Assembly (NCBI GenBank): GCA_947645355.1
Contig: CANSCI010000003.1
Span: 17,869 to 81,868 of the forward strand
Reading direction: 5' to 3'
DNA: 64,000 nt
DNA from: an uncultured Dorea sp.
GTDB lineage: Bacteria; Bacillota; Clostridia; Lachnospirales; Lachnospiraceae
Position numbers and translations under genes: made by a program
Shown here: positions 26,169 through 36,053 of the stretch, piece by piece
Layout: every line of letters starts with the position of its first letter
Position numbering within the stretch: position 1 is the first letter of the stretch
Notes under the pieces: model-generated
What the model saw: the letters and a program-made list of their open reading frames with translations, nothing else
Told to the model about the DNA's origin: nothing
Databases searched by the model: none

Positions 26169-26849
26169 TTAATTGCCTGTCGGTATGTACGGCCTTAACG
26201 CACCGGCCACATTGCTGATCGGCATGGTCTGAAGCCATACTTTGCCCGGACCGCTGATCACCGTATTAAACACACCTTCACCGCCGAACAACATATTTTT
26301 AACACCCGGCACACTTTTAATCTCCATGCTGCAGCTTGCCGTCATAGCCGCCAGATGCCCGGTATCCACCACGATCTGCTGCCCCGGCTTTAGCTCATAC
26401 TCCACAACATGCCCGTCAAACTCGGCAAATACCGTTCCCTGACCACTGATCTTCTGCATAATAAATCCCTCGCCGCCGAACAGGCCTGCCCCCAGCTTTT
26501 TATTAAAAAACACTGACAGCTGCACACTCATCTCTCCGGCAAGAAACGCACTCTTCTGGAAGATCATCTCCTGTCCCGGGCTGATGTGGAACGGGCGGAT
26601 GGAACCAGGAAAGCTGGATGCAAATGCGATCATCCCCGGACCTCCCTGGGCGGTATAAATATTCTGGAACATCTTCTCCCCGGAGAACATCCTTCCAAGC
26701 GCCTTGCCCACTCCACCATTGGTAGTAGTCTCCATCAACATATTTGGAGACATCCAGGACATCCCTCCGCCTTCCGTAATCATCTTCTCTCCGCCGTCCA
26801 GCTCGCAGATCACCACCGGAAGCGTCTCACCTAATATCTGATATCTCAT
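26169..26849 (-). CDS. AIM24 / TIGR00266 family protein
   Basis: A 226-residue protein with the AIM24 beta-sandwich pattern of repeated Gly-rich strands (GGEGFIMQKISGQGTVF near 124, LFGGEGVFNTVISGPGKVWLQTMP near 187). The family is widespread and of unknown biochemical role; the name comes from a yeast mitochondrial relative. No signal peptide or membrane helix. Its own ribosome site (AGGAGG) precedes the ATG. Confidence 0.88.
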   Translation of the reverse strand: MRYQILGETLPVVICELDGGEKMITEGGGMSWMSPNMLMETTTNGGVGKALGRMFSGEKMFQNIYTAQGGPGMIAFASSFPGSIRPFHISPGQEMIFQKSAFLAGEMSVQLSVFFNKKLGAGLFGGEGFIMQKISGQGTVFAEFDGHVVEYELKPGQQIVVDTGHLAAMTASCSMEIKSVPGVKNMLFGGEGVFNTVISGPGKVWLQTMPISNVAGALRPYIPTGN

Positions 26850-26917
26850 TCCTCATACCTCCTGACTCATATTTTACTATATCTATCATAATCCCTTGGC
26901 CATATCTCTGTCAAATG

Positions 26918-28387
26918 CTACCGCTCCTCCTTTTTCCCTCCGGCCAGCGCACAATACAATACAAACCCAAGAAAAGCAGCTGCAATTGCCATCCATAGGG
27001 CAAATGTCATCGTACCCATGCTGTTGAACTTATCGTAATACCCCTTCAGGTAAATAATGATAATTATGAGTGGAATTCCATACCCCACATACCCCTTAAG
27101 AGCCGCCGGGAATCTGAGTCCTTCTCCGGCATTCACTTCCTTTAAGAACCGCTCCCAGCCCCAGCCGTTCTCTCTTGTGATAAAAAGCAGATACCCCAGG
27201 CTTCCCAGCGGAAGCAGATTATTGGACACAATAAAATCTTCAAGATCCAGTACGGTGCTCCCGGCCCCCAACGGCTGAAATCCGGCCAGAACATTAAAAC
27301 CAAACACACACGGCATACTGAGCACAATGATCAGCGCCATACTTACAAGCACACTCTTCCTCCTTGACCATCGCAGCAAGTCAATATTAAAAGAAATAAT
27401 ATTTTCAAATACAGCTACCAAAGTAGAAAATGCTGCAAAGGTGAGAAATAAGAAAAACAAAGCTCCCCACCATCGCCCGCCCGGCATCTTCGCAAATAAG
27501 TTGGGAATCGTAATAAAAATCAAACTCGGTCCGGAATCTGGTTCAATCCCAAACGCAAAACATGCCGGGATGATGATGAATCCCGCCATCAATGCCACAA
27601 AGGTATCTAAAACCGTAATATTGACCGCCTCTCCCGTCAGGCTTCGTTCCCTGCCCATATAACTTCCAAATATCATCATAGCTCCGATTCCGATAGACAG
27701 CGTAAAAAACGCCTGGCTCATAGCGCTGAAAATCACATTGCCGATCCCGATCTCCGCCATCTTTCCAAAATCAGGAATCAGGTAAAACTCAATTCCCCTG
27801 CCGGATCCCTCAAGGAAAAATGAATGCACTGCAAGCACTACCATAATAACCAGCAGCGCTGTCATCATAATCTTCGTCACCCGTTCTACACCTTTTTGAA
27901 TCCCAAACCAGCAGACAGCGAACCCGGCCACAGTAATAAGAATCGTCCAAAAAGCCATAAGCCCCGGATTGCCCAGCATATTGCCAAATCCACTCTGCAC
28001 ATACCCTGCATCCGCCCCGGCAAACTCACCGGTCACGCTGCGATAGCAATAGTACAGCATCCATCCCCCTACCGTCGTATAAAACATCATAAGAAGATAG
28101 CTTCCCAGAATACCGATCCATTTCGTATAATGCCATTTGGTCCCTTCCTCAGCCAGCTTTTCATAAGCTGCCGCCACACTGTATCCACTGCCCCGTCCGA
28201 TGGCAAACTCACTGGTCAGCACGGGAATACCCATAATAACCAGGAATACCAGGTAGATCAAAATAAAAGCAGCGCCGCCCATCTCCCCGCACAAATACGG
28301 GAATTTCCATACATTTCCAATTCCAATGGCGCACCCTGCCGATACCAGAATAAACCCCAGACGTGAACCAAACTTTTCTCTCTTCAT
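26918..28387 (-). CDS. Sodium-dependent transporter, NSS/SNF family
   Basis: A 489-residue membrane protein with about 12 helices, related to LeuT-type amino-acid/sodium symporters. The N-terminal signature FGSRLGFILVSAGCAIGIGNVWKFPYL (residues 6-32) contains the unwound TM1 substrate and sodium site. The substrate, probably an amino acid, cannot be told. Monocistronic by spacing. Confidence 0.92.
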   Translation of the reverse strand: MKREKFGSRLGFILVSAGCAIGIGNVWKFPYLCGEMGGAAFILIYLVFLVIMGIPVLTSEFAIGRGSGYSVAAAYEKLAEEGTKWHYTKWIGILGSYLLMMFYTTVGGWMLYYCYRSVTGEFAGADAGYVQSGFGNMLGNPGLMAFWTILITVAGFAVCWFGIQKGVERVTKIMMTALLVIMVVLAVHSFFLEGSGRGIEFYLIPDFGKMAEIGIGNVIFSAMSQAFFTLSIGIGAMMIFGSYMGRERSLTGEAVNITVLDTFVALMAGFIIIPACFAFGIEPDSGPSLIFITIPNLFAKMPGGRWWGALFFLFLTFAAFSTLVAVFENIISFNIDLLRWSRRKSVLVSMALIIVLSMPCVFGFNVLAGFQPLGAGSTVLDLEDFIVSNNLLPLGSLGYLLFITRENGWGWERFLKEVNAGEGLRFPAALKGYVGYGIPLIIIIIYLKGYYDKFNSMGTMTFALWMAIAAAFLGFVLYCALAGGKKEER

Positions 28388-28490
28388 CCTTTTTATCCCT
28401 TTCTTTTCTTGCTGTCTGTATCGTCAACGGACACGGCCGACGGATCTTTGTCAGCAGACGATAACTTTTAATCAAAACTTCTCGTCCCCG

Positions 28491-28994
28491 CTAATACTTC
28501 CGCAGTGTATCGTTGGTGTCGTCCGTAGTATTCTGGATTCTTTTAACCACCACATAGTATCCGTCGTCCCCTTGAACCTTTACCAGCACACGGTCCCCCT
28601 CCTTGTGCCCCATAACCGCCTTCCCAAGCGGAGACTCTATACTGATCAGCCCCTGCAAAGAATTGCCCCGCACGCTGGTGACCAGGCGGTAAGTCTCTGT
28701 CTCTGCATCATCCTCAAAATAGAGATCAACCGTATTATTGATACCCACCTCATCGTCTCTGGATACATCCGACACGATCTGTGCATGCTTCAGCATCTTC
28801 TCCAGGTATCGGATACGGCTCTCGTTCCGGTTCTTGTCCTGCTTCGCAGCCTTATATTCGAAGTTCTCGCTTAAGTCTCCCTGGGCTCTTGCCTCCTTGA
28901 CCGCCTCCAGTTCTTTCTTTCGCACCACAAGCTTACGGTACTCGATCTCTTCCTTTATCTTCTCGACATCACTCTTTGTTAAACGCTCTCCCAT
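28491..28994 (-). CDS. greA: GreA/GreB-family transcript cleavage factor
   Basis: Rescues arrested RNA polymerase by stimulating transcript cleavage. The 167-residue protein has the N-terminal coiled coil with the acidic tip GDLSENFEY near 39-47 (Asp and Glu that hold Mg2+) and the C-terminal FKBP-like domain ending in SPLGKAVMGHKEGD near 121-134. The start at 28994 follows AAAGGAAC; an upstream GTG is less likely. Length and tip agree with GreA more than with GreB. Confidence 0.9.
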   Translation of the reverse strand: MGERLTKSDVEKIKEEIEYRKLVVRKKELEAVKEARAQGDLSENFEYKAAKQDKNRNESRIRYLEKMLKHAQIVSDVSRDDEVGINNTVDLYFEDDAETETYRLVTSVRGNSLQGLISIESPLGKAVMGHKEGDRVLVKVQGDDGYYVVVKRIQNTTDDTNDTLRKY

Positions 28995-29042
28995 ACAGTT
29001 CCTTTCCACGGCTGCCGCATGAAGGGCCCTCCGACGGTCCCC

Positions 29043-29705
29043 TCAGAGAAAAAGATACGGATCATACAGGAAAAAATACCCTGCAAATGCCAAAAGCAGA
29101 TACATCTGCGGCACTCCTTTGACATACCTTGCCGGCAGACGAATCTCGCAAGTAGAAACTACCATCTCCATGTCGTCAATGTCCACCGTATCCATCTTCA
29201 AATGTACACCAAAAATTTTAATAAATATTTTCCACAGCAAATACCCGGCCGCCGTCCCGATCACATTTGCCGTCAAATCATCAATATCCGTTGCCCGGAA
29301 ATTCAGAAGCTGTGAAGTCTCAACAGCGGCGGAAAACAACAGCCCTGCTAAAGTCACGCGCTTCAGATTCCTGCACTCCTTCCAGATCAGAGGAAGCAAA
29401 AAACCAAGGGGCATACACATAACAATATTCAGGACATAACCGATCCCCACAGCATCAAAGGGCTTCAGATTCATGTTTCCTTCCAGCACCAGCTGTCTTC
29501 TTACTATGACATCTCCCAGCACGCCCACGCCCGTGACTCTGAATACCATCCAGATATAAAACAAAAAGATATAGATCCAGATGAAATAAACTGCCCGAAA
29601 TTGCTTCCCCTTCTTCCGCCCCTCATACAAAAGGATGAGCTGGTACATGAAACATGGCAGGAATGTGCATCCCAGGCTGTATACAATAAAAAAATATGCT
29701 CCCAT
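29043..29705 (-). CDS. VanZ-like membrane protein
   Basis: A 220-residue protein with five to six hydrophobic segments and the VanZ-type block NLKPFDAVGIGYVLNIVMCMPLGFLLPL near 78-105, then TSQLLNFRATDIDDLTANVIGTAAGYLLW near 150-178. VanZ homologues confer low-level teicoplanin resistance in some hosts; in most genomes their role is unknown. AAAGGAGGAAGG precedes the ATG. No other vancomycin-resistance genes are near. Confidence 0.85.
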   Translation of the reverse strand: MGAYFFIVYSLGCTFLPCFMYQLILLYEGRKKGKQFRAVYFIWIYIFLFYIWMVFRVTGVGVLGDVIVRRQLVLEGNMNLKPFDAVGIGYVLNIVMCMPLGFLLPLIWKECRNLKRVTLAGLLFSAAVETSQLLNFRATDIDDLTANVIGTAAGYLLWKIFIKIFGVHLKMDTVDIDDMEMVVSTCEIRLPARYVKGVPQMYLLLAFAGYFFLYDPYLFL

Positions 29706-29723
29706 AATTCCTTCCTCCTTTCT

Positions 29724-29761
29724 GAATTGGATGTTATATCATACATTATAAAATCCAATTC
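29724..29761 (-). promoter_or_regulatory. Inverted repeat over a -10-like element upstream of the VanZ-like gene
   Basis: Nine-base perfect arms GAATTGGAT/ATCCAATTC separated by 20 bases. On the minus strand a TATAAT lies between the arms; no convincing -35 is seen. It could be an operator for the VanZ-like gene or a weak terminator for the amidase gene's neighbour. Confidence 0.35.
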
Positions 29762-29792
29762 TTAAGATTCGAGAAAGGAATTTCTGAAAAAA

Positions 29793-30662
29793 TTATGAAG
29801 GATTGATGCCCAGATATCTGTCGACTCCGTCAGCAATCCCGGATGCTATTTTTGCCTGATATTCCGGCGCTGCCATGTTCTGATCCTCCTTGGGGTTCGT
29901 CATGTAACCCATCTCTATGATAGTCACAGGTACCTTTGCCCAGTTCACACCGCTCATCGTGTCCGTCTCCCAGACACGCTCCTTTTTTGCGCCTGTAGCG
30001 GCAGCCGCACAATCCAGAACATTCACAGACAGGGCTTTACTTTTCTCATACAGATCCCCGTTATAGACATTGCCCGCCGTCTGGCAGATTGTCATCATGC
30101 CGTTGGCGCTGCTGCTTTCTGAACCATTGGCGTGCACACGGATAAATGCATCCGCACCGGCATTATTGGCCACCTGGGCGCGCTCTGAATTGGAGATGTC
30201 AACCTCATTCGTCTCACGCACCATAATCACTTCATAACCGCGAGATTCTAATTCATCCCGGAGCTTCAAAGACACCTCCAGTGTCAGTTCAAATTCCGGT
30301 TTCCCGGTAGACACCCCGCTTGTACCGGAAGATACCTTTGCCTTCATCTCAGACGCCCCGGGGCCCACCGGTTCTTTCTCACTGTTCCCCTTACTCTGAT
30401 GCCCTGCATCAATAACTACAAGATAACCATTGCCTGCCGGCTGCGGCTCCTGCACCGGCTCGTCCTCTTCCAGCTTCTCTGCCTCCTGGCTTTCCATATC
30501 CTGACTTTTTGTATCCCCGTCCTGATCTTCTTCCTGGGTATTGATCACCAGTTCTTCCACTTCTTTTTCTACCAATTCATCAATGCCTTTTTTTTCTTCC
30601 TTTTTCCCGCACCCTGACAACACCAGGGCAGCGATCATCCCAAATATAACTATTTTCTTCAA
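29793..30662 (-). CDS. N-acetylmuramoyl-L-alanine amidase lipoprotein
   Basis: Cuts the amide bond between muramic acid and the peptide stem of peptidoglycan. The 289-residue product has a lipoprotein signal (hydrophobic core then LSGC, Cys at 18), an acidic Glu/Asp linker at about 25-78 and an Amidase_3 domain at about 82-288 with the zinc ligands in DAGHQ, the Glu near 127 and RVHAN, and the catalytic Glu in IEMGYMTNP. The start codon is TTG, supported by AGGAGCAGGA upstream and by the signal peptide that follows immediately. Confidence 0.92.
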   Translation of the reverse strand: MKKIVIFGMIAALVLSGCGKKEEKKGIDELVEKEVEELVINTQEEDQDGDTKSQDMESQEAEKLEEDEPVQEPQPAGNGYLVVIDAGHQSKGNSEKEPVGPGASEMKAKVSSGTSGVSTGKPEFELTLEVSLKLRDELESRGYEVIMVRETNEVDISNSERAQVANNAGADAFIRVHANGSESSSANGMMTICQTAGNVYNGDLYEKSKALSVNVLDCAAAATGAKKERVWETDTMSGVNWAKVPVTIIEMGYMTNPKEDQNMAAPEYQAKIASGIADGVDRYLGINPS

Positions 30663-30747
30663 CTTCCTGCTCCTTACACCCCGTTTTGCAAACTCCGGGC
30701 ATATTCACATCTCCCATGTAAATGCCCCACATATTACATACGGCGGC

Positions 30748-31602
30748 TTATCTGAACTTCGGCAGCTCGATCTTGCCGTCATATACCACCGCGGCCGGCC
30801 CGGTCATAAAGACGTGCCCGGACTCCTTATCCCAGCGGATCAACAGATCCCCGCCGGCCAGTTTCACCGTTACCTGCTCCTTCGTCAGCCCGTTCAGCAT
30901 ACTGGCTGCCGCCGCTGCACACGCTCCGGTGCCGCACGCCAGCGTCTCACCGGATCCCCGCTCCCACACACGCATTTCTATAGTATTTTCATCCAGTACT
31001 TTTACGAACTCTGTATTGACACGGTTGGGAAACCGCTCATGATTTTCAAACAGAGGACCGATCTTCTCAATCTCAATTTTGCCTACGTCCTCTACATATA
31101 CTACCGCATGAGGATTCCCCATGGACACCCCGGTCACGCGGTATTCCTGATCACCCACAAGGAACGGCTCGTCTACGATCCACTTCTGTCCGGAGGCTCC
31201 AGGTACCATCGGGATCTCCTCAGGCGCCAGACCCGGGACACCCATATCCACCTTCACCAGGCTGACCTTTCCGTCCTCCACAGTAAGCTCAAGATCTTTG
31301 ATCCCCCCCAGTGTCTCTACAGAAATACGTTCCTTATCTGTCAGGCCATAATCATACACATACTTAGCTACACAGCGAATGCCGTTTCCGCACATCTCAC
31401 CTCTGGAGCCGTCGGCATTGTACATGACCATCTCAAAATCGGCCGCCTCTGACGGGCAGATCAGAATTAACCCGTCAGACCCGATTCCAAAATGCCGGTC
31501 ACTCACGAACCTGGCCGTCTCTGACGGATCCTTGATCTTCTCTTCCATACAGTTTACATAGACATAGTCATTGCCCAGCCCCTGCATCTTTGTAAATCTC
31601 AT
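30748..31602 (-). CDS. dapF: Diaminopimelate epimerase
   Basis: Converts LL- to meso-diaminopimelate for lysine and peptidoglycan. The 284-residue protein starts MRFTKMQGLGNDY and holds both catalytic Cys motifs, MCGNGIRC near 75 and ACGTGACAAA near 222. The start at 31602 has AGGAGG nine bases upstream; a longer reading would add 12 unsupported residues. dapB is in the window at 39,404 but in a different transcript. Confidence 0.96.
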   Translation of the reverse strand: MRFTKMQGLGNDYVYVNCMEEKIKDPSETARFVSDRHFGIGSDGLILICPSEAADFEMVMYNADGSRGEMCGNGIRCVAKYVYDYGLTDKERISVETLGGIKDLELTVEDGKVSLVKVDMGVPGLAPEEIPMVPGASGQKWIVDEPFLVGDQEYRVTGVSMGNPHAVVYVEDVGKIEIEKIGPLFENHERFPNRVNTEFVKVLDENTIEMRVWERGSGETLACGTGACAAAAASMLNGLTKEQVTVKLAGGDLLIRWDKESGHVFMTGPAAVVYDGKIELPKFR

Positions 31603-31680
31603 ATCTGCATCTCCTCCTGATAAATTGCTGCCCGACACACCAACTTATAGTTCTCTGCCTATGGGAACATACCGACACAC

Positions 31681-31722
31681 CAGACAACCGGGAAGGCTGA
31701 TCCATCCCGGTTGTTATGTCTG
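31681..31722. terminator. Hairpin between the small membrane protein gene and dapF
   Basis: Nine-base GC-rich stem CAACCGGGA with its complement plus an outer CAGACA/TGTCTG pairing with a small bulge. No clear T run on the minus strand, so it may be a processing or attenuating hairpin rather than a terminator. Confidence 0.45.
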
Positions 31723-31759
31723 AGGTATTACGATATTTTACTTTTTCATCCGGATGTTC

Positions 31760-31969
31760 TTATTCCTCTTCATCCAGCCAGTAGTCTTCTTCTCCCTGAT
31801 AATAGGTATTTCCATTATTGCTGAAACACTTGATCCCTTTCTTGGCCGGCGACAGCAGAAAGCCTTTCACTATACCTATCAGCACACAGCACAGGATTAC
31901 AAGTATCTTCTCTGTCATTGTCCAGTCCTTTGTAAAAAAGTATTTGATCTCTTCCCATACATCTTTCAT
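31760..31969 (-). CDS. Small single-pass membrane protein, unknown function
   Basis: 69 residues: a charged N-terminus, one hydrophobic helix at about 20-38 (ILVILCCVLIGIVKGFLL) and a very acidic tail. AGGAGGAAC in front of the ATG supports translation. No family recognised. Confidence 0.7.
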   Translation of the reverse strand: MKDVWEEIKYFFTKDWTMTEKILVILCCVLIGIVKGFLLSPAKKGIKCFSNNGNTYYQGEEDYWLDEEE

Positions 31970-32134
31970 GTCCGTTCCTCCTGATCCGTTATCCGATACT
32001 CACCTTCGGTTTTATTCTCTCATTATATGCTATTTATCCTTGAAAGTCAAAGGCATATGATCTTTTGATTGAAAAACAGACTGCACTCTGTTACAATAAT
32101 ACCTGTCTACAATAAGCGGAGGAGTGATGTCACT

Positions 32135-32779
32135 ATGGGACTTGCAATACCAATTGAAACCAGTGCCAGGCACATCCATATGTGCCGGGAAGATTTTGAA
32201 AAAATATTCGGCAAGGGCCGCACCCTTACCTATAAAGCAGACTTAAGCCAGCCCGGGCAATATGTAGCCGAAGAACGGCTCACCGTCAAGGGGCCGAAAG
32301 GCTCTTTTGAAAATGTGGCGATCCTCGGTCCTTTCCGTCCGGAGACCCAGCTTGAGATCTCCATGACCGATTCCCGCAAATTAGGCATTCCGGGGATCAT
32401 CCGCCAGTCCGGGGATACTAAAGACACGCCCGGATGTACCCTGGTCGGTCCCGAGGGTTCCCTGGACATTGACCACGGAGTGATTGTAGCCAAACGGCAC
32501 ATTCACATGACTCCTGTCCAGTCCATCCAGTTAAATGTAAAGGATGGGGATGAGGTGTTTGTGATTATGGAGAGTTATGAGCGTTCTCTCATATTCGCAG
32601 ACGTCATCGTCCGTGTAAACCCAAGCTTTGCACTGGCTATGCATGTGGATACCGATGAGGCCAATGCATTTGCCAATGACAGTAATCCCACCGGAGTCAT
32701 CCTGAAACTGTTCGGAGGAAGAACCTACAATCTGCAGAAATGGGCAGACGAACTGCAGAGCGGAATCAACCGCCTGTAA
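32135..32779 (+). CDS. pduL: Phosphate propanoyltransferase (PduL family)
   Basis: Interconverts acyl-CoA (acetyl or propanoyl) and acyl phosphate. The 214-residue protein has both zinc-binding His motifs of the family: SARHIHM near residues 9-15 and KRHIHM near 121-126. The start at 32135 is set by GGAGGAG ten bases upstream; the longer reading has no ribosome site. No encapsulation peptide or microcompartment gene is visible, so it probably acts as a cytosolic Pta replacement. It is followed at 75 bases by the hydrogenase-regulator gene. Confidence 0.88.
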   Translation: MGLAIPIETSARHIHMCREDFEKIFGKGRTLTYKADLSQPGQYVAEERLTVKGPKGSFENVAILGPFRPETQLEISMTDSRKLGIPGIIRQSGDTKDTPGCTLVGPEGSLDIDHGVIVAKRHIHMTPVQSIQLNVKDGDEVFVIMESYERSLIFADVIVRVNPSFALAMHVDTDEANAFANDSNPTGVILKLFGGRTYNLQKWADELQSGINRL

Positions 32780-32853
32780 CCTCAGGCCGTACATTCCCTC
32801 TGCGGGCATGCGTACATATGCTCTGTCTGCTGAAGATTAAGAAAGGATATAAT

Positions 32854-33099
32854 ATGGACAGCCGAGTATCTGTAATCAGTATTATTATTAAAGAAGAGGA
32901 AGCCGCCGGTCCGGTAAATGAACTTCTGCATGAATACCGCCAGTACATCGTCGGACGCATGGGCATCCCCTATAGAGACCGGGGAGTCTCTATTATCAGC
33001 GTCGTCCTGGATGCGCCCGGGGATGTAACCAGTTCCCTCTCCGGGAAGCTTGGCATGCTTTACGGCGTCAGCGCAAAAACACTGACAGCAAGATTATAA
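32854..33099 (+). CDS. TM1266-type iron-only hydrogenase system regulator
   Basis: An 81-residue ACT-like protein (SRVSVISIIIKEEEAAGPVN start, RGVSIISVVLDAP second half), matching the small TM1266-like putative regulators found with FeFe-hydrogenase maturation genes. AAAGGATATAAT precedes the ATG. No hydrogenase gene lies nearby; it follows pduL on the same strand. Confidence 0.8.
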   Translation: MDSRVSVISIIIKEEEAAGPVNELLHEYRQYIVGRMGIPYRDRGVSIISVVLDAPGDVTSSLSGKLGMLYGVSAKTLTARL

Positions 33100-33130
33100 A
33101 ACTAAAAAAAGCTTACAGCGTTCTTTTATA

Positions 33131-34330
33131 CTACATAGATTCTGCAATCTGCTGTGCAAATGCATCCAGCTCCTCTGCCCTGTCATTTTTCAGGGTTGAC
33201 TTCAGTGACAGCTGCAGATCCAGGATTGTCATGTCTTTCATCTCTTCCAGCTTTTTCACGATCTGCTTCCCTGCCGCCGGTGCCCATGTCCCATTGTCCA
33301 TAAGTGCAACGGTACGCTTCTTTACGGACAGGGCCGCCATATCATTCAGCAGGTTCTCCATCGGCGGGAAGATACCGCCGTTATATGTCGGGCAGGCAAT
33401 CACAAGATGGCTTGCCCGGAAGATCTCGGAGATCAGCTCAGATACATGTGTAGAGGACACGTCATAAACCGCAATATTTTTTACGCCCTTTTCGGCCAGC
33501 CTTCCGGCCAGCGCATTTGCCGCCTGCTCCGTGTGCCCATAGATAGATCCATAGATGATGACAACCTCCTGATCCTCTGGTTCATATTTGCTCCATCTGT
33601 CATATTTTTCAACAAAATATTCAATATTGCTCCGCCAGATCGGCCCATGAAGCGGGCAGATCATCTGAATGTCAAGCGCTGCCGCCTTTTTAAGCAGTGC
33701 CTGCACCTGTGCCCCATATTTACCTACAATATTGGCATAATAACGTCTTGCGTCCGGCAGCCAGTCCTTATCAAAATGAATCTCGTCATTAAAGATATTT
33801 CCGTTCAGGGCGCCGAAAGTGCCAAATGCATCTGCGGAAAATAATATTTTTTCTGTCTCGTCGTATGTCACCATAACCTCCGGCCAGTGCACCATCGGAG
33901 CCATCACAAAGCGCAGGGTATGTCTTCCCGTCTGCAGTGTATCCCCTTCCTTTACAAGCACCATACGTTCCTGCGAAAGGGCATCAAAAAACTGTCCGAT
34001 CATCTGCGCTGTCTTTGCATTTGCCACCACCTTCACATCCGGATATCTGCGTATGATCTCACCGATATTTGCACAATGGTCAGGCTCCATATGGTTGACC
34101 ACCAGATAATCCACCGGCCTGCCTTCTAAAACATACTCTATATTTTCCAGAAACTGCTGTGATACACAGGCATCCACCGTATCCATCAGTGTGATCTTCT
34201 CATCCATAATGAGATAAGAATTGTAGGAAACTCCTCTCGGAATCGGAAAGATATTCTCAAAAAGCGCCAGCCTTCTGTCATTACAGCCGACCCACACAAT
34301 ATCTTCCATTACTTTTCTTGTATTCTGCAT
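33131..34330 (-). CDS. FprA-type diiron flavoprotein (flavodiiron O2/NO reductase)
   Basis: Reduces oxygen (or NO) to protect anaerobic metabolism. The 399-residue protein has an N-terminal beta-lactamase-like diiron domain with ligand motif NHMEPDH near 78-84 and PLHGP near 221, and a C-terminal flavodoxin domain starting IIYGSIYGHTEQAANALA near 255. The start at 34330 (ATG CAG AAT) has AGGAGG nine bases upstream; the longer reading adds 23 unsupported residues. It converges with the hydrogenase-regulator gene. Confidence 0.93.
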   Translation of the reverse strand: MQNTRKVMEDIVWVGCNDRRLALFENIFPIPRGVSYNSYLIMDEKITLMDTVDACVSQQFLENIEYVLEGRPVDYLVVNHMEPDHCANIGEIIRRYPDVKVVANAKTAQMIGQFFDALSQERMVLVKEGDTLQTGRHTLRFVMAPMVHWPEVMVTYDETEKILFSADAFGTFGALNGNIFNDEIHFDKDWLPDARRYYANIVGKYGAQVQALLKKAAALDIQMICPLHGPIWRSNIEYFVEKYDRWSKYEPEDQEVVIIYGSIYGHTEQAANALAGRLAEKGVKNIAVYDVSSTHVSELISEIFRASHLVIACPTYNGGIFPPMENLLNDMAALSVKKRTVALMDNGTWAPAAGKQIVKKLEEMKDMTILDLQLSLKSTLKNDRAEELDAFAQQIAESM

Positions 34331-34469
34331 ATCTGTCATCCTCCTGTTTATCCAAATTTGCGTACCTATTATATCACACTTTCCTGATTTTGGATGCACT
34401 ATTTTTCGTCCAATCTAAAAACCTCTGTATCCGTGCGCCGGCATGCCCGCTTTACGTCAGGTAAATCCT

Positions 34470-35240
34470 TTAATCTCTGACCTGCCTTCCGTCTGCGTCC
34501 ATATGGAAATTATTTTCATAGATCAGCCGAGAAACCGGTACGATCCTGTATTCCATTCTTTCCAGCCCGGCAATCAATTCCTCCAGTGCCTCCGCCGTAT
34601 ATTTTGCCCCGCTGTGCAGCAGGATAATGGATCCGTTTCTTAACAGCGGATTCTCCAACACTGCAGCAATCATACGTTCTTTACCATAGTCTTTCCAATC
34701 TTCACTGTCAACATCCCAGTTAATTGTATAATAGCCATTTTCTTTTGCATTTATAATTACCTCATTGTCATATGCGCCGTACGGAGGGCGAAACAACTGC
34801 ATTTCCACACCTGTCAGTTCCTTCACCCTTTCATGAACCTTCAGCAATTCTTCTGTCTTTCCTTTCTCCGAAAACTGGGTCATATTTTTGTGATGTTCAC
34901 TGTGGTTGCCGAGATCATGGCCTTCCTCCTGGATAGCCTTTACATCTGCAGGATATTTTTCCACCCAGTCCCCTGTCAGGAAAAATGTGGACCGGATCCC
35001 ATGCTTCCTTAATATATCTAAAATCTGCTGTATGTCTTTATTGCCCCATGTGGCGTCAAAGGTAAGCGCCACCTCCTTTTTGTCTGTTTCTACGGAACAT
35101 ATGGGGAGTTCGTTCCCGGTAGTATTTTCAGATACAGACACATATTTTGACACATATCTGCAGGAACCAACAATGACCAGGACACATACACCTGCCGCCT
35201 TTACACATCTGAACCATCTTTTTTTACTGTCTTCGTCCAT
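34470..35240 (-). CDS. Polysaccharide deacetylase, PdaB-like
   Basis: A 256-residue NodB-domain protein anchored by one N-terminal helix (about 15-27, AAGVCVLVIVGSC). NodB motifs: TFDATWGN near 63, NHSEHH near 110, RPPYGAYD near 150, WDVDSEDW near 179 and ILLHSG near 207. The TFDATW form is that of sporulation-type PdaB proteins. The start at 35240 has GAGG upstream; a longer frame has no ribosome site and would overlap truA. Confidence 0.88.
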   Translation of the reverse strand: MDEDSKKRWFRCVKAAGVCVLVIVGSCRYVSKYVSVSENTTGNELPICSVETDKKEVALTFDATWGNKDIQQILDILRKHGIRSTFFLTGDWVEKYPADVKAIQEEGHDLGNHSEHHKNMTQFSEKGKTEELLKVHERVKELTGVEMQLFRPPYGAYDNEVIINAKENGYYTINWDVDSEDWKDYGKERMIAAVLENPLLRNGSIILLHSGAKYTAEALEELIAGLERMEYRIVPVSRLIYENNFHMDADGRQVRD

Positions 35241-35304
35241 AAAAATAAACCTCAAATATATACCGTTATTCACAGTATATGCTTTGAGGCTTTGTCTTAC
35301 ATCA

Positions 35305-36039
35305 TTAATAATAGACCTTCCTGAGAAACAGACCCCTGGCCGGTACAAGGAAACCTGCAAGACTCCTGTCCTCTGCCGCTATCACTACCGGCAGCATGGT
35401 TGCATCGCGTTTGCCCGTTCCGATCTCCAGAAGGGTACCGGTCAGGATCCGTACCATATGGTACAAAAAGCCTGTCCCGTAGTATGTGATGCGAACCTTC
35501 TCGCCGGTACTTACGATCTTAATATTCGTAATCTTCCTGATCGGATCCTTACAGTCCCTGTCATCCGTAAAACTTGTAAAATTCTTCGGACCCAGAAGAT
35601 ATGGCACCGCCTCGCGCATTGCCTCAATATCCAGCTTCTCCGGATAATGATAACAATATTTCCTGGAAAAAACATCCGGCTTTTCCCGGCAGTCAATATA
35701 GTACTCATATTTCTTGCCTTTTGCGCTCTTACGGGCATGGAAGCCGTTGCGCATAAGTTCTACTTTTATAATACGGATATCGTCGGGAAGATACCGGTTC
35801 AGAGATTCTTTCAGTTCCTGGGTATCATACAGCTTGGACAGCTTTACACTGGCAATCTGCCCGCGCGCATGCACACCGGCATCTGTCCTGCCGGAGCCGT
35901 CTACCTGAACCCGGTAGCCCACCAGCTTCCCTATGCTCCATTCCAGTACAAACTGGATCGTATTATCGGTTGTTGCCTGGCGCTGCCATCCCTGATATCT
36001 GCTCCCGTCATAGGAAATCGTCAATTTGTATGTCCTCAT
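35305..36039 (-). CDS. truA: tRNA pseudouridine(38-40) synthase TruA
   Basis: Modifies uridines 38-40 in tRNA. The 244-residue protein has YDGSRYQGWQRQ near 9-20 and the catalytic GRTDAGVHARGQ near 49-60. The start at 36039 (ATG AGG ACA TAC) follows AAGGTGAT. It lies 14 bases after nrdR on the same strand. Confidence 0.95.
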   Translation of the reverse strand: MRTYKLTISYDGSRYQGWQRQATTDNTIQFVLEWSIGKLVGYRVQVDGSGRTDAGVHARGQIASVKLSKLYDTQELKESLNRYLPDDIRIIKVELMRNGFHARKSAKGKKYEYYIDCREKPDVFSRKYCYHYPEKLDIEAMREAVPYLLGPKNFTSFTDDRDCKDPIRKITNIKIVSTGEKVRITYYGTGFLYHMVRILTGTLLEIGTGKRDATMLPVVIAAEDRSLAGFLVPARGLFLRKVYY

Positions 36040-36053
36040 ATTCAACTATCACC

